A DNA stretch of 64,000 nt from contig NZ_VBSB01000003.1 of assembly GCF_013337765.1 (NCBI RefSeq), positions 310,001-374,000 on the forward strand. Reading direction: 5' to 3'. This DNA is from Mycolicibacterium sphagni (GTDB taxonomy: Bacteria; Actinomycetota; Actinomycetes; Mycobacteriales; Mycobacteriaceae). Under the pieces are notes generated by a model. The model did no database searches. It saw only the letters and a list, made by a program, of their open reading frames with translations, and was not told where the DNA came from. Positions within the stretch are counted from its first letter, which is position 1. Each line of letters begins with the position of its first letter. The translations under genes were made by a program, and so were the position numbers. Shown here one piece after another: positions 37,457-47,063 of this stretch.

Positions 37457-38797
37457 GTGTCCGACAGCCTGTTCGACGTGCCCGGGGGTGACGACGGCCG
37501 GGTCAGCGCGGCCGCGCCTGCGTCGGCCCCGCTGGCGGTCCGGATGCGCCCGGCCAGCCTGGACGAAGTCGTCGGGCAGGAGAACCTGCTCCGTCCCGGG
37601 TCGCCATTGCGCAGACTCGTCGAGGGTTCGGGTGCGGCGTCGGTCATCCTCTACGGACCGCCCGGCACCGGCAAGACCACGCTGGCATCGCTGGTGTCGC
37701 AGGCCACCGGCAGGAGGTTCGAGGCGCTGTCGGCCCTGAGTGCCGGCGTCAAGGAAGTGCGCGCGGTCATCGACAACGCCCGGCGGGCGGCGGCCTACGG
37801 CGAGCAGACCGTGCTGTTCATCGACGAGGTGCACCGCTTCTCCAAGACACAGCAGGACGCCCTGCTGGCCGCGGTGGAGAACCGCATCGTGCTGCTGGTG
37901 GCCGCGACCACCGAGAACCCGTCGTTCTCCGTCGTCGCGCCATTGCTGTCCCGGTCGCTGATCCTGCAGCTGCAGCCCCTGACCGCCGACAACATCCGTG
38001 CCGTCGTACAGCGCGCCATCTCCGACCCCCGCGGGCTGGGTAACGCCGTCGCCGTCGACGATGACGCCGTCGAGCTGGTGGTGCAGCTGTCCGCCGGGGA
38101 TGCCCGCCGCGCGCTGACCGCGCTGGAGGTGGCCTCTGAAACAGCGTTGGCGAGTGGCCATCCCGTTTCCGTCGAGACCATCGAACAGTCGCTGGACAAG
38201 GCGGCCGTGCGCTACGACCGCGACGGCGACCAGCACTACGACGTCATCAGCGCCTTCATCAAATCGATCCGCGGCTCGGACGTCGACGCTGCGCTGCACT
38301 ATCTGGCCAGGATGCTCGTCGCGGGGGAGGACCCGCGGTTCGTGGCCCGCCGGCTGATGATCCTGGCCAGTGAGGACATCGGGATGGCCGACCCGACCGC
38401 GCTGCTGACCGCGGTCGCCGCCGCGCAGACGGTCGCGCTCATCGGCATGCCGGAAGCGCAGCTGACCCTCGCGCACGCAACCGTGCACCTGGCGACCGCG
38501 CCGAAATCGAACGCCGTCACCACCGCGCTCGGCGCGGCGATGGACGACATCCGGGGCGGTAAAGCAGGGCTGGTGCCGGCCCATCTGCGCGACGGGCACT
38601 ACGCGGGTGCGGCCAAACTGGGCAATGCCGTGGGCTATCGCTATCCGCATGACGACCCGGACGGCGTTGTGCCGCAACAGTATCCGCCCGACGAGGTGGC
38701 GGGCGTCGACTACTACAAGCCGACCAACCACGGCGCGGAACGGGAGATCTCCAGCCGGCTGGATAAGCTGCGGACGATCATTCGGCGCAAGCGCTGA
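37457..38797 (+). CDS. rarA: Replication-associated recombination protein A (AAA+ ATPase)
   Basis: The 446-residue AAA+ ATPase is of the RarA/MgsA type (Rv2559c-like from memory), which acts at stalled replication forks. It has the N-terminal [20 protein letters not shown], Walker [10 protein letters not shown] near residue 67, Walker [13 protein letters not shown], sensor TTENPSF and the C-terminal tetramerisation domain ([16 protein letters not shown]). GTG 37457 has GAGGG just before it. It precedes the methyltransferase gene by 25 bases. Confidence 0.95.
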   Translation: MSDSLFDVPGGDDGRVSAAAPASAPLAVRMRPASLDEVVGQENLLRPGSPLRRLVEGSGAASVILYGPPGTGKTTLASLVSQATGRRFEALSALSAGVKEVRAVIDNARRAAAYGEQTVLFIDEVHRFSKTQQDALLAAVENRIVLLVAATTENPSFSVVAPLLSRSLILQLQPLTADNIRAVVQRAISDPRGLGNAVAVDDDAVELVVQLSAGDARRALTALEVASETALASGHPVSVETIEQSLDKAAVRYDRDGDQHYDVISAFIKSIRGSDVDAALHYLARMLVAGEDPRFVARRLMILASEDIGMADPTALLTAVAAAQTVALIGMPEAQLTLAHATVHLATAPKSNAVTTALGAAMDDIRGGKAGLVPAHLRDGHYAGAAKLGNAVGYRYPHDDPDGVVPQQYPPDEVAGVDYYKPTNHGAEREISSRLDKLRTIIRRKR

Positions 38798-38822
38798 CAC
38801 CATCTCGAGGGGAAATACATCC

Positions 38823-39914
38823 ATGACAGCTGCGGCCAAAGTCCCACCCGCACGAGTCGTACGGCTCGTCGAGCGCGTTCGGCGCAACCTGTCCCGGTTG
38901 AGCGGGCGCATGGTTCCACCGCCGATCGCGATGCTCGAACTGGTGCTGGGGACGTGGGTGTCCCAGGCGATCCAGGTGGCGGCCGCGCTCGGTATCGCCG
39001 ACGCCTTGGCCGGCGGTCCGCTGCCTGCCGGCGAACTCGCCAAGCGGGTCGACGCGAATCCCGATGGGGTGGACCGGCTGATGCGGGCTCTGGTCAGCCG
39101 TGGGGTGTTCCGCAGGCACCGCGACGGCCGCTACGCACTCAACGCCCTCGGCGAGACGCTGCGATCCGATGTCGGATCGCCGATGCGTGCGGCTGGGTTG
39201 TTCTACGGATCCCGCCAGCAGCGTGAGCACTGGACCCACCTGCTGGATGCCGTCAAGACCGGTAAGCCCGTCGTCGAGTCCCTGCGCGGCAAGGAGTTCT
39301 TCGAATACCTCAGCGACGACCCGGAATTCGCGGGCTTGTTCAACGACGCGATGACGGGCATGTCGGAGATGACGGTCCAACCCGCGGTCGCCGCATACGA
39401 CTTCAGCCGCTACGCCACGATCATCGACGTGGGCGGCGGCCACGGTCGGCTCCTGGCGGCGATCCTGGACGCCACACCCTCGGCGCGCGGCGTCCTCTAC
39501 GACCTGCCTGACGTCGTCGCAACGGCGCCCAAGCTGCTGGCCGAGTTCGGGCTCACCGAACGGGTGGACGTGCAGGGCGGCTCGTTCTTCGACGCCGTTC
39601 CCAGCGGCGGCGACGCCTACGTGATGAAGCACATCATCCACGACTGGGATGACGAGCAGGCGCTGGCGATCTTGCGCAATGTGCGGGCCGCGATCAAACC
39701 CGGCGCCACCTTGCTGCTGCTCGAGTTCGTGATCCCGGATGACGACGGCGACTTCATCGGCAAGTGGGTCGATCTCGAGATGCTGGTTCAGGCCGGCGGC
39801 CGGGAGCGCACCGCCGAGCAGTACCGGTCGCTGCTGGCGCAGGCCGGGTTCCGGATGACCGGCGTGGTGGAAACCGCAGCGCCGATCAGCGTCGTGGAAG
39901 CGGTGCCCGTCTAG
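38823..39914 (+). CDS. SAM-dependent O-methyltransferase (family 2, helix-turn-helix N-terminus)
   Basis: The 363-residue enzyme has the N-terminal dimerisation and winged-helix region (LGIADALAGGPLPAGELAKRVDANPDGVDRLMRALVSRGVF), the SAM site DVGGGHGRLLAAIL and the active-site HIIHDWDDEQA of the plant-type caffeate and hydroxyneurosporene methyltransferase family. It methylates a hydroxyl; the substrate is unknown. The ATG at 38823 follows GAGGGGAAA. It may be co-transcribed with rarA. Its stop overlaps the convergent SRPBCC gene. Confidence 0.9.
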   Translation: MTAAAKVPPARVVRLVERVRRNLSRLSGRMVPPPIAMLELVLGTWVSQAIQVAAALGIADALAGGPLPAGELAKRVDANPDGVDRLMRALVSRGVFRRHRDGRYALNALGETLRSDVGSPMRAAGLFYGSRQQREHWTHLLDAVKTGKPVVESLRGKEFFEYLSDDPEFAGLFNDAMTGMSEMTVQPAVAAYDFSRYATIIDVGGGHGRLLAAILDATPSARGVLYDLPDVVATAPKLLAEFGLTERVDVQGGSFFDAVPSGGDAYVMKHIIHDWDDEQALAILRNVRAAIKPGATLLLLEFVIPDDDGDFIGKWVDLEMLVQAGGRERTAEQYRSLLAQAGFRMTGVVETAAPISVVEAVPV

Positions 39915-40543
39915 CGTTGCGCGCGGTCGCGGATGCCGCGCAGCATCCCGCGTTCCATCACGAAGTGCACGAGGTCGAAGCTGGCGATCCCGACCGCGCC
40001 ACCGATGCCGCGGGCCAGCAGCCGGGTCTGGTTGTGCTGCGGCCGCAGATAGAAGGCCCACGACCCGAATGCCTTCTCGCCGCGCTGCACCCGCTCGTAG
40101 TCGGCGGCCGACATCAGAACCAGATGCGACTTCGGCACCACCTCGGCGACCAGTTGCCTGGCCCGCTGGCCGTAGCGGCGGGCCAGCCAGACGGTGTCGC
40201 CGACCTGAAGCTCCTGCCATTCGGGGTGAATGACGTCGGCGTTGCGGATCCGGGCACCGACGAGTCGCTCGAGGACGTCGTAACTGTAGAAACCCCCACG
40301 GTTCTCACCGATCTGGACCAGCCACGGCCAGACCTCTTCGATCGGGGCGTCGATGGTGATCCCGCGGGTGGTCCGTGGCACGCCCGATTCCACCAACGCG
40401 TCGCCGGGCAGCTCGGCGACGATTTCCTCGGCGGTCGCACCCCAGGTGTACAACCTGGGCCGCACAGTCCAGCGGTACAGCCCGGCGATACCGGCCGCCG
40501 CCATCGCCGCGGCCAGCGCCGGCTTCTGCTTGCCCATGCCCAT
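39911..40543 (-). CDS. SRPBCC-like protein with hydrophobic N-terminus, under a DosR box
   Basis: The 210-residue protein has a short basic and hydrophobic N-terminus (residues ~8-25, possibly a membrane anchor). An SRPBCC-type domain follows (ITIDAPIEEVWPWLVQIGENRGGFYSYDVLERLVG, ...LQVGDTVWLARR). The function is unknown. A perfect DosR-box core lies 37-50 bases upstream of ATG 40543, and a -10 TACGTT ends seven bases before that ATG, so the gene is probably a leaderless, hypoxia or nitric-oxide induced member of the DosR regulon. ATG 40537 is an alternative start. Confidence 0.82.
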   Translation of the reverse strand: MGMGKQKPALAAAMAAAGIAGLYRWTVRPRLYTWGATAEEIVAELPGDALVESGVPRTTRGITIDAPIEEVWPWLVQIGENRGGFYSYDVLERLVGARIRNADVIHPEWQELQVGDTVWLARRYGQRARQLVAEVVPKSHLVLMSAADYERVQRGEKAFGSWAFYLRPQHNQTRLLARGIGGAVGIASFDLVHFVMERGMLRGIRDRAQR

Positions 40544-40550
40544 CCCCGAG

Positions 40551-40556
40551 AACGTA
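40551..40556 (-). promoter_or_regulatory. Candidate -10 box of the SRPBCC gene (leaderless)
   Basis: The minus-strand hexamer TACGTT ends seven bases before ATG 40543. The DosR core centre then lies about 43 bases upstream of the predicted transcription start, a normal position for activation. Confidence 0.5.
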
Positions 40557-40579
40557 GTCCCGGTGCGGGCCGCGGGGGA

Positions 40580-40593
40580 GGGACTTAAGTCCC
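40580..40593. promoter_or_regulatory. DosR (DevR) box
   Basis: GGGACTTAAGTCCC is a perfect 14-base palindrome and matches all 14 core positions of the known DosR consensus TTSGGGACTWWAGTCCCSAA. The outer flanks (GGA and GCC) do not match. It lies upstream of the minus-strand SRPBCC gene and just past the 3' end of the neighbouring upstream gene. Confidence 0.75.
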
Positions 40594-40610
40594 GCCTTTG
40601 TCCCTGCGGG

Positions 40611-41231
40611 TCATGCCATTTCGGGCACGCGCAGCCGCGCGATCGCCAGTTCGAATTCGCCGACATCGAGCTGATCGGCACCGAGGTCGCGCAGCAGAGC
40701 AGTGCGCAATGACCGCGCTGCATCCCTGCTGCGTTCCATCGCGTCCTTGCTGTCGTACGTCGTCGAGACGACGGCACGGCCCGTGGCGCGATCGCTCATC
40801 AGGCTGGTGCTGCAGAACCCGTCGAGCTGTTCGATCTCCGGCAGCACCGTCACCTTGTAGAACTCGACCGTCTGGTCCAACTGGTCGGGCCTGGCCTTGA
40901 GCCAGGTGGCCCGCACACAGGCGCCGTCGCCGGAGCTGTGGTCGCGGTGCAGCGCGGCGATCTGCCATTCGTCCACCGAGGTGGTGGCACTGAACACCTT
41001 GGCTGCGTGAGCCCGCAATGGACGTACCTGGTCGGCGCTGGCGCGCATTGCGGCCATGTCCTCCCACGCCGTGGTGGCGATGCAGCGGCCCGATTCTCGG
41101 TCCGTCAGCAATGACATCCCGACACATCCGGCCATGGCGCCCAGCGCCGGCATCACCTCGTCACGAAACATGGCGATCCCGGCGTCTATACATTCGGGGC
41201 GCGCGACAAACGTGGTAGAGCGTGCGTGCAC
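40611..41231 (-). CDS. Two-repeat ABM-like (dimeric alpha-beta barrel) protein, Rv2557/Rv2558-like
   Basis: The 206-residue protein consists of two related ferredoxin-like repeats: [37 protein letters not shown] (residues ~22-58) and [38 protein letters not shown] (~125-162). It resembles antibiotic-biosynthesis-monooxygenase barrels fused in tandem, and the pair Rv2557/Rv2558 of M. tuberculosis from memory. No cofactor site is seen and the function is unknown. GTG 41231 has AAGGGGGTGG upstream. A 16-base perfect palindrome lies 31-46 bases upstream of the start. Confidence 0.8.
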   Translation of the reverse strand: MHARSTTFVARPECIDAGIAMFRDEVMPALGAMAGCVGMSLLTDRESGRCIATTAWEDMAAMRASADQVRPLRAHAAKVFSATTSVDEWQIAALHRDHSSGDGACVRATWLKARPDQLDQTVEFYKVTVLPEIEQLDGFCSTSLMSDRATGRAVVSTTYDSKDAMERSRDAARSLRTALLRDLGADQLDVGEFELAIARLRVPEMA

Positions 41232-41249
41232 GGTCCACCCCCTTCGAGT

Positions 41250-41277
41250 CGGGGCGGCGCCCCGGTGGCGCCACCGG
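41250..41277. promoter_or_regulatory. Overlapping palindromes in the leader of the Rv2557-like gene
   Basis: CGGGGCGGCGCCCCG (41250-41264) is a hairpin with 6-base arms. CCGGTGGCGCCACCGG (41262-41277) is a perfect 16-base palindrome. The two overlap, so only one could form in RNA at a time. They may be an operator or an RNA switch for the minus-strand gene; no known regulator is matched. Confidence 0.4.
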
Positions 41278-41303
41278 CACTTCTCACCTTCCTCCACCCG
41301 ATA

Positions 41304-41330
41304 TGACCTGGCAGCGTTTTCGCCAGGTCA
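41304..41330. promoter_or_regulatory. Inverted repeat upstream of yjbQ, candidate operator
   Basis: TGACCTGGC (41304-41312) and GCCAGGTCA (41322-41330) are perfect 9-base inverse arms around a 9-base spacer. The right arm ends 3 bases before the -10 box of the yjbQ gene, so a bound protein would cover the promoter. Confidence 0.5.
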
Positions 41331-41332
41331 CC

Positions 41333-41338
41333 TACGCT
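41333..41338 (+). promoter_or_regulatory. Candidate -10 box of the yjbQ gene (leaderless)
   Basis: TACGCT fits TANNNT and ends seven bases before GTG 41346. No ribosome site is present, so a leaderless mRNA is expected. Confidence 0.5.
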
Positions 41339-41345
41339 GGGAATT

Positions 41346-41747
41346 GTGGACAGCGACGTGCTCGACATCGACAGCTCGCGGCGGCGGATCGTCGACCTCA
41401 CCGACGAGGTGCGCTCGTTCTGCCGCGGCCGCGGTGACGGGCTGTGCAACGTGTTCGTTCCGCACGCCACTGCCGGGGTCGCCGTCATCGAGACCGGGGC
41501 TGGCTCCGACGACGACCTGCTCGACACCCTGGAACGGCTGCTGCCGCGCGACGACCGGTATCGGCACGCGCACGGCTCGCCCGGCCACGGCGCCGACCAT
41601 GTGATGCCTGCCATCGTGGCTCCCTCTGTGACGCTTCCGGTGGTCGACGGCAGCCTGCTGCTCGGCACCTGGCAGAGCGTGGTGTTGGTCGATCTGAACA
41701 GGGACAACCCGCGCCGATCGGTTCGGCTGAGCTTCGTGGGCGGCTGA
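41346..41747 (+). CDS. YjbQ / UPF0047 family protein (secondary thiamine-phosphate synthase type)
   Basis: The 133-residue protein matches the UPF0047 (YjbQ) family: CNVFVPHATAGVAVIETGAGSDDDLLDTLERLLP, HGSPGHGADHVMPAIVAPSVTLPV and LLLGTWQSVVLVDLNRDNPRR. The conserved His and Asp positions are present. Some members have weak thiamine-phosphate synthase activity, but the physiological role is unsettled. The GTG at 41346 is set by the TACGCT box seven bases upstream. It precedes alaS as in M. tuberculosis (Rv2556c, from memory). Confidence 0.9.
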   Translation: MDSDVLDIDSSRRRIVDLTDEVRSFCRGRGDGLCNVFVPHATAGVAVIETGAGSDDDLLDTLERLLPRDDRYRHAHGSPGHGADHVMPAIVAPSVTLPVVDGSLLLGTWQSVVLVDLNRDNPRRSVRLSFVGG

Positions 41748-41769
41748 CCGGCCAACGGCGGACGACCGG

Positions 41770-41775
41770 TAATGT
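41770..41775 (+). promoter_or_regulatory. Candidate -10 box of alaS
   Basis: TAATGT fits TANNNT about 50 bases before the alaS GTG, leaving a leader with the ribosome site AAGGAAAG. The -35 is not clear. Confidence 0.3.
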
Positions 41776-41825
41776 GGTGCGGTCGAGGCGTCAGTCGAGC
41801 CGCATCCCGAACGCAAGGAAAGCCA

Positions 41826-44525
41826 GTGCAGACACACGAGATCAGGAAGCGGTTCCTGGATCATTTCGTGAAGGCAGGTCACACCGAGGTGCCGAGCGCC
41901 TCGGTGGTCCTCGACGACCCGAACCTGTTGTTCGTCAATGCGGGCATGGTGCAGTTCGTGCCCTTCTTCCTCGGGCAGCGCACTCCGCCGTACGCGACAG
42001 CCACCAGCGTCCAGAAATGCATCCGCACCCCCGACATCGACGAAGTCGGCATCACCACCCGTCACAACACCTTCTTCCAGATGGCGGGCAACTTCTCGTT
42101 CGGTGACTACTTCAAGCGCCGGGCGATCGAGCTGGCCTGGACCCTGTTGACCGCACCGGTCGCCGACGGCGGTTACGGGTTCGACCCGGAGCGGCTGTGG
42201 GCGACGGTGTACTACGACGACGACGAGGCCGAGCAGCTCTGGCAGGAGGTCGCCGGCCTGCCGATCGAGCGGATTCAGCGCCGCGGCATGGCCGACAACT
42301 ATTGGTCGATGGGCATTCCCGGGCCATGCGGTCCGTGCTCGGAGATCTACTACGACCGCGGCCCGGAATACGGCGTCGAGGGCGGCCCGGAAGCCGACGA
42401 GAACCGCTACATCGAGATCTGGAATCTCGTGTTCATGCAGAACGAGCGCGGCGAGGGCACCAGCAAGGACGACTTCGAGATCCTGGGACCGTTGCCGCGC
42501 AAGAACATTGACACCGGCATGGGCGTCGAACGCATCGCCTGTCTGTTGCAGAACGTCGACAACGTCTACGAGACCGACCTGCTGAGGCCGGTCATCGACG
42601 CTGTAGCCGCCGTCGCCCCACGCGGGTACGGCCAGGGCAATCACGATGACGACGTGCGCTACCGGGTCATCGCCGACCACAGCCGCACCGCGGCGATCAT
42701 CATCGGCGACGGCGTCACGCCCGGCAACGAAGGCCGCGGCTACGTGCTGCGCCGGTTGCTGCGCCGCATCATCCGGGCGGCCAAATTGCTGGGCGTCGAG
42801 CAGCCGATCATGGCCGAACTGATGGTCGTCGTGAGCGACGCCATGGGCCCGTCGTATCCGGAACTGGTCACCGATTTCGACCGTATCCAGCGCATCGCGG
42901 TCGCCGAGGAGACGGCGTTCAACCGGACGCTGGCGTCGGGGTCGAAGCTCTTCGAAGAGGCCGCGGCCGCAACGAAGTCGGCAGGCAAGTCCGTGCTGGG
43001 CGGCGCGGAGGCGTTCGCCCTGCACGACACCTACGGCTTCCCGATCGAACTGACCCTGGAGATGGCCGCCGAGGCCGACTTGAGCGTCGACGAGCTGGGC
43101 TTCCGCGAGCTGATGGCCGAGCAGCGGCGCCGGGCCAAGGCCGACGCCGCGGCGCGCAAGCACGCCCATGCCGACCTGTCGGCGTTCCGCGAGCTGGTCG
43201 ACGCCGGGCCGACGGAGTTCACCGGGTTCGACGAACTGACGTCGGAGGCCCGGATTCTCGGCATCTTCGTCGACGGCAAGCGGGTGCCGGTGGTGGCTCA
43301 CGGCGGTCGCGAGCAGGCTGCCGAGCGCATCGAGATCGTGCTGGATCGCACCCCGCTCTACGCCGAGTCCGGTGGACAGATCGCCGACGTCGGCTGGATC
43401 GCCGGCAGTGGCGCGGCCAAGGCCGCCGTCACCGATGTGCAGAAGATCGCCAAGACGCTGTGGGTGCACCGGATCAACGTCGAGTCCGGCGAGTTCGTCG
43501 AGGGCGACACTGTCACCGCGGCGGTCGATCCCGAGTGGCGTCGCGGCGCCACCCAGGGCCACTCCGGCACGCACATGGTGCACGCCGCGTTGCGACAGGT
43601 GTTGGGGCCCAACGCCGTTCAGGCCGGCTCGCTGAACCGCCCGGGATACCTGCGGTTCGACTTCAACTACCAGGGCGCGTTGAGCGACGAGCAGCGCGCT
43701 CAGGTCGAGGAAGTCACCAACGAGGCCGTGCAGGCCGACTTCGAGGTGCACACCTTCAACGAGAAGCTGGAAAAAGCCAAGGCGATGGGCGCCATGGCGA
43801 TGTTCGGCGAGTCCTACCCCGACGAGGTCCGGGTGGTCGAGATCGGCGGCCCGTTCTCGCTGGAACTCTGCGGCGGCACCCACGTGCACAACTCGGCGCA
43901 GATCGGGCCGGTCACCATCCTTGGCGAGTCGTCGGTCGGCTCCGGTGTGCGCCGCGTCGAGGCCTATGTGGGGCTGGATTCGTTCCGGCACCTGGCCAAG
44001 GAACGCGCGCTGATGGCCGGGCTCGCCTCGTCGCTGAAGGTGCCCTCCGACGAGGTGCCGGCCCGGGTGGCGACCCTCGTTGAGAAGCTCAAGGCCGCCG
44101 AGAAGGAACTCGACAAGATGCGACTGGCCACCGCGCGGGCCGCCGCGGCGAACGCCGCCGCAGGCGCCGAGCAGGTGGGTAAGGTCCGTCTTGTGGCGCA
44201 ACGGATGTCGGCCGGGATGAACGCCGGTGATCTGCGTTCCCTGGTCGGTGACATTCGCGGCAAGCTGGGCTCGGAGCCCGGCGTCGTGGTGCTCATCTCC
44301 GAAGGTCCCGAAACTGACGGGGTAGGGACTGTTCCCTTTGTCGTCGCCACTAACCCGGCCGCGCAGGACGCCGGTTTGAGCGCCAACGACCTGATCAAGC
44401 AGATCTCTTCGGCCGTCGATGGGCGGGGTGGCGGCAAGGCCGATCTGGCTCAGGGGTCCGGCAAGAACGCGGCCGGAATCGATGCGGCACTGGCGGCGGT
44501 TCGCGCAGAGATCGCGCGGAGCTAG
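41826..44525 (+). CDS. alaS: Alanine--tRNA ligase
   Basis: The 899-residue class II synthetase charges tRNA-Ala. It has the catalytic domain ([45 protein letters not shown]), the editing domain with [16 protein letters not shown] and [13 protein letters not shown] (HxxxH and CxxxH zinc motifs), and the C-terminal C-Ala domain ending in [14 protein letters not shown]. The length is normal. GTG 41826 follows AAGGAAAG. It leads a compact run into ruvX, mltG and aroE. Confidence 0.98.
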   Translation: MQTHEIRKRFLDHFVKAGHTEVPSASVVLDDPNLLFVNAGMVQFVPFFLGQRTPPYATATSVQKCIRTPDIDEVGITTRHNTFFQMAGNFSFGDYFKRRAIELAWTLLTAPVADGGYGFDPERLWATVYYDDDEAEQLWQEVAGLPIERIQRRGMADNYWSMGIPGPCGPCSEIYYDRGPEYGVEGGPEADENRYIEIWNLVFMQNERGEGTSKDDFEILGPLPRKNIDTGMGVERIACLLQNVDNVYETDLLRPVIDAVAAVAPRGYGQGNHDDDVRYRVIADHSRTAAIIIGDGVTPGNEGRGYVLRRLLRRIIRAAKLLGVEQPIMAELMVVVSDAMGPSYPELVTDFDRIQRIAVAEETAFNRTLASGSKLFEEAAAATKSAGKSVLGGAEAFALHDTYGFPIELTLEMAAEADLSVDELGFRELMAEQRRRAKADAAARKHAHADLSAFRELVDAGPTEFTGFDELTSEARILGIFVDGKRVPVVAHGGREQAAERIEIVLDRTPLYAESGGQIADVGWIAGSGAAKAAVTDVQKIAKTLWVHRINVESGEFVEGDTVTAAVDPEWRRGATQGHSGTHMVHAALRQVLGPNAVQAGSLNRPGYLRFDFNYQGALSDEQRAQVEEVTNEAVQADFEVHTFNEKLEKAKAMGAMAMFGESYPDEVRVVEIGGPFSLELCGGTHVHNSAQIGPVTILGESSVGSGVRRVEAYVGLDSFRHLAKERALMAGLASSLKVPSDEVPARVATLVEKLKAAEKELDKMRLATARAAAANAAAGAEQVGKVRLVAQRMSAGMNAGDLRSLVGDIRGKLGSEPGVVVLISEGPETDGVGTVPFVVATNPAAQDAGLSANDLIKQISSAVDGRGGGKADLAQGSGKNAAGIDAALAAVRAEIARS

Positions 44526-44530
44526 CCTCA

Positions 44531-45025
44531 GTGCTCTCCGCACAGAACCGTGTGCCCGACCGGCCCGGCGCCGACGATCCCGGGCGGGGTCGTCGGCTCG
44601 GGATCGACGTGGGCACAGTGCGGATCGGCGTGGCGGTCAGTGACCCCGACGGCATCCTGGCCACCCCGGTGGAAACAGTGCGGCGCGAGCGCACCGGTAA
44701 GCATCTGCGGCGGTTGAGTGCGCTGGTCGCCGAACACGAGATCGTCGAGGTGGTCGTCGGGCTGCCCCGCACGCTGGCCGACCGGGCCGGGACGTCGGCG
44801 CAGGACGCGGTCGATGTGGCCGACGAACTGGCCGAGCGGATCGCGCCGGTGCCGGTGCGGCTGGCCGACGAACGGCTGACGACGGTGCTGGCCCAGCGGT
44901 CGCTGCGGGAGGCCGGCGTGCGTGCCAAAAACCAGCGCGGGGTGATCGATCAGGCTGCCGCGGTCGGGATATTGCAGGGCTGGCTGGACCAGCGCCGAAA
45001 CGTGAATGCGGGTGACGATGTCTGA
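44531..45025 (+). CDS. ruvX: Holliday junction resolvase-like protein RuvX/YqgF
   Basis: The 164-residue RNase H-fold protein has [15 protein letters not shown] (first catalytic Asp), [14 protein letters not shown] and the [12 protein letters not shown] and [17 protein letters not shown] segments of the YqgF family. It is implicated in rRNA processing and Holliday junction resolution. It starts 5 bases after the alaS stop and overlaps mltG by 8 bases. The N-terminus carries about 20 extra residues before the fold, so a later start is possible. Confidence 0.92.
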   Translation: MLSAQNRVPDRPGADDPGRGRRLGIDVGTVRIGVAVSDPDGILATPVETVRRERTGKHLRRLSALVAEHEIVEVVVGLPRTLADRAGTSAQDAVDVADELAERIAPVPVRLADERLTTVLAQRSLREAGVRAKNQRGVIDQAAAVGILQGWLDQRRNVNAGDDV

Positions 45026-46253
45026 CGATTTCGAGCACGACCGCTCGGCACCGCTGGCAGTAGGCCCGCCGCGGAGCCGGATGAGTCGCCTCGATCGGGT
45101 GCGCGCCCGGCGAAACCGTAACCGCCGCAGGATGATCGGGGCCGCCGCGGCGGCCCTGCTTATCGTCATCGTGGTGGCCGCGGTGTACTTGGGCGGCAAG
45201 CTGTTCAGCGGGTCGAGTGGCGATTTCACCGGCGAGGGCAAGGACGACGTCGTCATCCAGGTCCACGACGGCGACTCCACCACCCAGATCGCGCAGACGC
45301 TGCGCGAGAAGAACGTCATCTCCAACGTCAAGGCATTCGTGGACGCGGCCAGGGACAACGCGGCGATCGCGGCCATCCAGCCGGGGTTCTATACCGTGCG
45401 CACCGAGATGTCGGCGTCGGCCGCGGTACAACGCCTGGCCGACCCCCACAACCGGGTGGGCAAACTGGTGATCCCCGAGGGCCGCCAGCTCGACGACGTC
45501 GCCGAGGTTGGTTCGGGCAAAGTGACCGACGGCATCTTCACCCTGATCTCGAAGGCCACCTGCGTCCCGGTGAACGGGGAGCAGAAGTGTGTGGCCGCCG
45601 AGGATCTGCGCAAGGTGGCCGAGCAGGCGCCGCCCGAGCAGCTGAACGTGCCGCAATGGGCCACGCAGCCGGTGACCTCGCTGGGCAAGAACCATCGCCG
45701 CATGGAGGGGCTGATCGCCCCGGGTACCTGGAACGTCGATCCGTCGGCGTCGCCGCAGGAGATCCTGGCCAAGCTGGTGGGCCAGAGCGCGGACCACTAT
45801 GTCGCCGGCGGGCTCTTGGATACCGCCGCGGCGATGAGCATGTCGCCCTATCAGATCCTGGTCGTCGGCTCGCTGGTGCAGCGCGAAGCCAAGCCGCACG
45901 ACTTCGCGAAGGTCGCGCGGGTGATCTACAACCGGCTTGGCGTGCCGCAGAAACTGGAATTCGATTCGACGGTCAACTACCCGCTGGATCGCCAGGAAGT
46001 CGCCACCACCGACGCCGACCGGGCTCAGGTGACGCCGTGGAACACCTACGCCGCCGACGGCCTGCCTGCCACGCCGATCTGCTCGCCCGGCGAGGAGGCG
46101 CTGGCCGCGGCTGAGCGGCCGGAGCCGGGGGACTGGCTGTACTTCGTGACCGTGGACACCGAGGGCACCACGCTGTTCACCCGTGACTACCAGCAGCACC
46201 TGGCCAACATCGAGCTGGCCAAGCGCAATGGCGTGCTCGACTCGGCTCGGTAA
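45018..46253 (+). CDS. mltG: Endolytic murein transglycosylase MltG
   Basis: The 411-residue membrane protein cuts nascent glycan strands in the periplasm and so sets their length. It has a basic cytosolic N-terminus (~40 residues), one membrane segment ([22 protein letters not shown]), a LysM-like region ([25 protein letters not shown]) and the YceG catalytic domain. The likely catalytic Glu is in [24 protein letters not shown]. The C-terminal [17 protein letters not shown] is typical. ATG 45018 overlaps the ruvX end, and the stop overlaps aroE by 1 base. Confidence 0.95.
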   Translation: MSDDFEHDRSAPLAVGPPRSRMSRLDRVRARRNRNRRRMIGAAAAALLIVIVVAAVYLGGKLFSGSSGDFTGEGKDDVVIQVHDGDSTTQIAQTLREKNVISNVKAFVDAARDNAAIAAIQPGFYTVRTEMSASAAVQRLADPHNRVGKLVIPEGRQLDDVAEVGSGKVTDGIFTLISKATCVPVNGEQKCVAAEDLRKVAEQAPPEQLNVPQWATQPVTSLGKNHRRMEGLIAPGTWNVDPSASPQEILAKLVGQSADHYVAGGLLDTAAAMSMSPYQILVVGSLVQREAKPHDFAKVARVIYNRLGVPQKLEFDSTVNYPLDRQEVATTDADRAQVTPWNTYAADGLPATPICSPGEEALAAAERPEPGDWLYFVTVDTEGTTLFTRDYQQHLANIELAKRNGVLDSAR

Positions 46254-47053
46254 TGTCCGCGCGTAAGGCGGCAGTGCTCGGCTCGCCCGTCGCGCACTCC
46301 AAATCACCCCTGCTGCATCTGGCGGCCTACCGCGCGCTCGGACTCACCGACTGGACATACGACCGCATCGAGTGCACGGCCGACGAATTGCCGCACCTGG
46401 TAAGAGGTTTCGGCCCTGAATGGGTCGGCGTCTCGGTGACGATGCCCGGTAAATTCGCCGCACTCCAGGTCGCCGACGAACGCACCGAACGCGCCGAACT
46501 GGTCGGCTCGGCCAACACGCTGGTCCGCACCGACCGCGGCTGGCGCGCCGACAACACCGATATTGACGGGGTCGCCGGAGCACTGGCCCACGTTCGTCAT
46601 GTTCGGCACGCGATCGTGCTCGGTTCGGGCGGAACCGCACCCGCAGCCGTCGTGGCGCTGGCCGACCTCGGGGCCATCGAGATCACTGTCGTGGCCCGCA
46701 ACCGCGACAAGGCGGCCCGGCTGCTGGACCTCGGCGCGGCTGTCGACGTCACCACCGCGTTCTGCGATCTGAGCGGTCCGCGGCTGCCGGAGATCGCGGC
46801 CACCGCCGACGTCCTGGTCAGTACGATCCCGGCCGAGGCGGCCGCCGCCTACGCCCAGGTCTTCGCGAGGGTCCCGGTGCTGCTGGACGCTATCTACGAC
46901 CCGTGGCCCACCCCGCTGGCAGCCACCGTGCAGGGCGCGGGCGGCGAGGTGATCAGCGGTCTACAGATGCTGCTGCACCAGGCCTTCAGCCAAGTCGAAC
47001 AATTCACAGGCCACCCGGCGCCGCGTGAGCAGATGGCCGCCGCGCTGAGTTAA
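46253..47053 (+). CDS. aroE: Shikimate dehydrogenase
   Basis: The 266-residue enzyme reduces 3-dehydroshikimate to shikimate with NADPH. It has LGSPVAHSKSPLLH (shikimate-binding Ser pair), the catalytic Lys in VSVTMPGKFAAL, NTDIDGVAG with the catalytic Asp, the nucleotide site LGSGGTAPAA and the C-terminal GLQMLLHQAFSQVEQFTG. The ATG overlaps the mltG stop by one base. It lies a few genes upstream of aroC-aroK-aroB-aroQ. Confidence 0.95.
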   Translation: MSARKAAVLGSPVAHSKSPLLHLAAYRALGLTDWTYDRIECTADELPHLVRGFGPEWVGVSVTMPGKFAALQVADERTERAELVGSANTLVRTDRGWRADNTDIDGVAGALAHVRHVRHAIVLGSGGTAPAAVVALADLGAIEITVVARNRDKAARLLDLGAAVDVTTAFCDLSGPRLPEIAATADVLVSTIPAEAAAAYAQVFARVPVLLDAIYDPWPTPLAATVQGAGGEVISGLQMLLHQAFSQVEQFTGHPAPREQMAAALS

Positions 47054-47063
47054 CGTCGCCCCG

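Noticed and set aside
44325..44336. GGGACTGTTCCC inside alaS, reminiscent of a DosR box
   Set aside because: The arms are out of register with GGGACTWWAGTCCC and it lies deep in a coding region far from any start.
41328..44543. Very long open frame antisense to alaS
   Set aside because: It is a codon-bias shadow of a high-GC gene; the alaS reading is full length with all family motifs. The same applies to long antisense frames over aspS, mmpL, the transglutaminase and rarA genes.
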